Shown here piece by piece: positions 60,716 through 64,000 of a stretch of DNA of 64,000 bases. This DNA comes from Hemicordylus capensis (taxonomy: Eukaryota > Chordata > Lepidosauria > Squamata > Cordylidae), in NCBI RefSeq assembly GCF_027244095.1, contig NC_069658.1, positions 414,558,687 through 414,622,686 of the forward strand, read 5' to 3'. A model generated the notes under the pieces. That model was not told the DNA's origin. It saw nothing but the letters and a program-made list of their open reading frames with translations, and searched no databases. Numbering within the stretch: the stretch's first letter is position 1; every line of letters starts with the position of its first letter. Both the position numbers and the translations under genes were made by a program.

Positions 60716-60937
60716 CTTGGATGCCCTTCTAGATCCCCAATACATGCTCTTGTTCACATGGAAGAACATGTGAGTTGCACTGGTATGACAGTCAATTTGA
60801 CTGACCAGATATTCAGCTACAAGGACAGCTAAGTACCAACTGATGAAGGGATGACAGACTCGCAGGATGTCAGAAATGGGGAAGTGCACAACCCAGTTCA
60901 GCACCTCCTTTGAAAAGCACTGAACCAGCTTGGGCAC
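60716..60937 (-). other. Unassigned open segment with exon-like edges
   Basis: The minus strand has CTGCAG|GTGCCC at one edge and GCATCCAAG|GTAGGTTG at the other. Between them 222 bases (74 codons, phase 0 on both sides) are open and read VPKLVQCFSKEVLNWVVHFP and further hydrophobic sequence including WYLAVLVAEYLV. I do not recognise the product. The acceptor lacks a pyrimidine tract and an inverted-repeat element starts 21 bases upstream, so chance or a pseudo-exon is quite possible. Confidence 0.2.
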
Positions 60938-60957
60938 CTGCAGCCAAATCGGTTCAG

Positions 60958-61357
60958 CAGGGCACAGTTCCCTTAAGGTGGTAAGCAGGTCCTTACCTGC
61001 TCCACTGCCGCCCCGCCCCTTTTCCGGGAGCGGCGCTCATTCTAGCAAAGGCCACGCGTGGCTGCGGCCATGTGTGCCCCAATGCTGCACATGGAGGCTG
61101 CAGGGAACAGCACCAGTGTTTCCTCTAACATGGATTGCCTCCCAGATGATGTTGACTACAACTCCCAGAATCCCCAGCCAAAGGCCACTGCAGCTGAGGT
61201 GATGAGAATTGTAGTCAACAACATCTGGGAATCCCTGTTAGAGGGAACAGTGAACAGCACCACCATGTACAGGCCTTTGCTAGAGCGAGCGCCACTCCTG
61301 GAAAAGCAGCAGAGCAGGTAAGGACCTGCTCACCTCCTTAAGGAAACTGCGCCCTGC
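60958..61357. mobile_element. Inverted-repeat element hosting a nested MITE
   Basis: Left arm 60958-61049 and right arm 61266-61357 are complementary at most positions (ends CAGGGCACAGTTCCCTTAAG and CAGGGCGCAGTTTCCTTAAG). The ends look hAT-like, but no matching flank duplication was found. GC-rich arms make it look like a small CpG island. Confidence 0.6.
61114..61252. mobile_element. Palindromic hAT-like MITE with exact 8-bp TSD
   Basis: 139 bp between perfect AACAGCAC duplications (61106-61113, 61253-61260). Terminal repeats start CAGTGTTTCCTCTAAC and CACTGTTCCCTCTAAC. It is nested in the larger inverted-repeat structure 60958-61357. Confidence 0.88.
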
Positions 61358-63026
61358 CCCACTTGTGCCTGCACAAATGGCTTATGTATATCGACGTTTT
61401 CATGAGTGTAAATGCTCAAGACAAAAACAGGAGGCTTGGGAGGTTCCAATGAACCTCAGCTTTCAGTTCTCAAAGAAGTATATTTGATACATTTATATCT
61501 TGCCCTTCAATACCTAAACATTTAACACAATAACTCATAGCACACAAGTTAATTCTCTACAGAACACAACTGCAGAAATTGCCTATTAAAAGCTCAGAAG
61601 CTAGAGAAGGCATGTTTGAATCTTCTGCATCTCATGTAGTTCCCCATCCCACAGACTCACACAGCTTCCCTGTTACCTTCTCCTCCTCTCACAATAACGC
61701 ATAATTTCGCCAGTCAGTCCACATTTGCAAAAGTGATACATTTATGCAAATCTGCAGAGAATTTTAGTTCCATAGTAAAACAGTCAATGAAGTTTCGTCA
61801 CCGCAACTGACTCAAGACCTTGCCACTACCTAAGGCTACAGAAAAGCATTCTGAACCAATCTGCAACAAGGAGAGGCCACAGCAACCAGTTTCTGCAGCT
61901 CTCTTGATTCCTAAATATCCAACTTTCTCAAGGCTTGCATCAGGCAAATACCACCAGCTGAGTGATTCTGGTCTGAAGACAAGCTTTTATCCCTTTCTTT
62001 TTTGGTCTAAGTACATAAACTATTTAGTACAATAGTTGCAAATAGGGCTATTTGCATTGGTTCTGCCTGCACCAATTCAAGGACAAGCCTGGAAGATGGC
62101 AGATTACATGTTTACCCCATCCTATTGTTCTAGACTTGAAAGAAGTCTTTAAATACTGGCAGCCAAGATGGGGAATTGAAGTTTGCCAATGATATTGCAT
62201 CAGGGTCAAGCAACAAGCAGTCAAGAAAGCCAAAAAAGGATGTCCAGGCCAGATCTCTCCATAAGTAAAGAACACAACAGAGTCATCTCTCTGGTTCTTT
62301 CTCTTTACAGAATTTTTTTAGCACTGGACTTCTAACTAGATTATGTCATGACAGTTAACTGAATCACTATACACTTAAAACAGTTCCTTTTTTTAAAGAG
62401 AGGATGACTGCTTACCATATCAATATACGTTTTAGATTCAGTTCTATGATAATTTTCAGGATATCCTTCTGTTAAGCACTTACAGAACTTTAAAAGGACT
62501 AATTAGCATTTTTCTCAACAGTGTTTTACTAGAGTCTTACATATTCCCAATTACATACCTAGTTGTCAAACTTTAGAATATCATTATCATGTCATCAGTT
62601 CTTTCCAATTGTAATCTTCAAGAAGCAACGTAAATATGCACTAAGACTATAGCCAAACAAATCACACTATCACTAAAGTCAGACAATTTTATTGCCAGCA
62701 AAGCAGAATTGACATTTTCCAATTCTAGAGAAGGATGATCCCATTTTTCAGAGAAAGCCCTATTCACCCCTGCCTTAGAGCATACATATCCAGCACTCAG
62801 TGGGGAGGAAAATTATGCATGCCTGCCCTACCTCATCTCCACATCCTCATGGAACAGAACTGCTTGCCTACAAAAGCTAGGCATAGCATGCTGAATTTAC
62901 ATATCGGCATGCCATCTAACATGCATAGGCCCAATAACTCCCAATCTTCCCTGGCAAAAAAAGGAAGGTGGTGTGTAAAGTCTGACATACATATGTTGAT
63001 CTCAACACATAAGTGGCATGTACAAT
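61358..63026. other. Non-coding, nothing recognised
   Basis: AT-rich. Frames on the minus strand (for example 62048-62275) are short and resemble nothing known. Confidence 0.4.
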
Positions 63027-63365
63027 ATTATTTATTCATTCATTCATTCGAATTCTATACCGCCCTTCCAAAAATGGCTCAGGGTGGTTTACACAGAGAA
63101 ATAATAAATAAGTAAGATGGATCCCTGTCCCCAAAGGGCTCACAATCTAAAAAGAAACATAAGATAGACACCAGCAACAGTCACTGTGCTGGGGGTGGAT
63201 AGGGCGAGTCACTGTGCTAGGGGTGGATATGGCCAGTCACTGTGCTAGGGGTGGATAGGGCCAGTCACTGTGCTAGGGGTGGATAGGGCCAGTTACTCTC
63301 CCCCGCTAAATAAAGAGAATCACCACGTTAAAAGGTGCTTCTTTGCCAAGTTAGCAGGGGTCTGC
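63027..63365 (-). mobile_element. Short L2-tailed retroposon with internal 28-bp expansion
   Basis: Third full copy of the family, starting with (ATTC)n on the plus strand. It differs from the other copies by four tandem 28-bp units at 63182-63293, where they have only one. Confidence 0.85.
63182..63293. repeat. Tandem repeat, four 28-bp units
   Basis: Unit CACTGTGCTAGGGGTGGATA + GGGCCAGT repeated four times with three base differences. It lies inside the L2-tailed retroposon and arose by local duplication after or during its insertion. Confidence 0.9.
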
Positions 63366-64000
63366 TAACATTCACATTGCTGAATGCAGGCAGAGGTTAA
63401 ATAACTTGGCTTTAAGACAGTGGTTACTGTGACATTAACATTTTTCTCTCACTATCACTAGAAGAATTCTGAATGGCAAGTGGTTTGCCAACTTCAAAGT
63501 GGGGGAAAACCCCTGAGCTTGCTTTTCCAAGGGCTTCAACTCTCAGCTGACTGGTATAAGCAATTCTCTCCTCCGTATAAAAAATGTTAAATAAATAAAA
63601 TAAATAAATTTGGACCTGGAAACCATTTTTAGGTTTTGAAACAAGGTTCAACAAGCATAATAGGTTCTGTAGTCGAAATAGACTTGGTGGCACACTTTAC
63701 CTTTATAGTACTGCATTTGAGGGCTTCGAGTGATGGAAAAATGCAGCACCATCTTCTGAGAGAAGTGGTCTTCAGGCAGAACATTATGCACATGCTCGAA
63801 GATCTGCAGTGACTGCTTATAGACTTTCCAAGCACAATTCAAAATAATGGTTATGGCAACTCCCTAAACTTTGAGATCACCTCCCCTAGGCCTTACTGAA
63901 ACACCTTTTAATGGTGTAATCTATGCATCATGCTTGAATGAATCTCAAAGCACATTCAGAAGTTCTACTCCATGAAGTTCAGAGCCATGTTTCATAAATA
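63366..64000. other. Window end, nothing firm
   Basis: A 35-base family B SINE end (GGCACACTTTACCTTTAT) lies near 63672-63706. A minus-strand open stretch at 63708-63842 ends exactly where this SINE end begins, so it was not called an exon. Confidence 0.35.

Noticed and set aside
60998-61070. Small CpG-rich patch as a RAB5B promoter
   Set aside because: It is the arm of an inverted-repeat element; the same sequence recurs inverted at 61266-61340.
63708-63842. Possible minus-strand exon with a GTAAAG donor
   Set aside because: The donor coincides with the end of a family B SINE fragment, and no acceptor or known protein match was seen.

Overview
This is a vertebrate nuclear window: intron-split genes, long AT-rich non-coding stretches and dense interspersed repeats. 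The repeats point to a squamate reptile (lizard or snake): a BovB/RTE LINE, L2-like LINEs ending in the 'CCCTGAGCC...GGGCGGTATA' tail, several tRNA-headed SINE families, DIRS-type elements and many small palindromic hAT-like elements. The species cannot be named from the sequence alone.

Two host genes are certain, both on the minus strand. RAB5B (early-endosome Rab GTPase) has all five coding exons, between 43377 and 33476. They splice in phase into 215 residues, the length of the human protein. SUOX (mitochondrial sulfite oxidase) has two coding exons, 17315 to 15419, giving 530 residues with the heme, molybdenum-cofactor and dimerisation parts present. A CpG-rich block near 21.0-21.3 kb with a good minus-strand splice donor is the likely SUOX first exon and promoter. 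A second CpG-rich block at 8.2-8.7 kb also has minus-strand donors. In mammals the order is RAB5B, SUOX, IKZF4 in the same direction, so it could be the IKZF4 promoter, but no IKZF4 coding exon is visible.

Layout: 1-8.2 kb is non-coding with hAT-like palindromes and SINEs. 8.2-8.7 kb is the CpG island. 8.7-14.3 kb is non-coding. 14.3-21.3 kb is SUOX, with a 57-bp perfect inverted repeat in its probable 3' UTR. 21.3-30 kb is intergenic and includes a GC-rich hAT-like element with an exact 8-bp target duplication. 30-43.4 kb is RAB5B plus its probable 3' UTR, with an old DIRS relic in intron 2. 43.4-64 kb is either RAB5B upstream intron or intergenic DNA. It carries a pogo/Tigger-like element, a whole-looking DIRS element inserted into a BovB LINE (47.8-53.8 kb), an L2-like LINE with a nested insertion (55.3-57.2 kb), SINEs and nested palindromes near 61 kb.

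The most striking structure is the DIRS element. It has three long overlapping reading frames (gag-like, RT/RNase H, tyrosine recombinase), inverted termini matching at 122 of 123 positions, and an internal region complementary to both termini. Its junctions suggest crossover at a short A-rich core shared with the BovB target. No bacterial features, CRISPR arrays, rRNA genes or true tRNA genes were seen.
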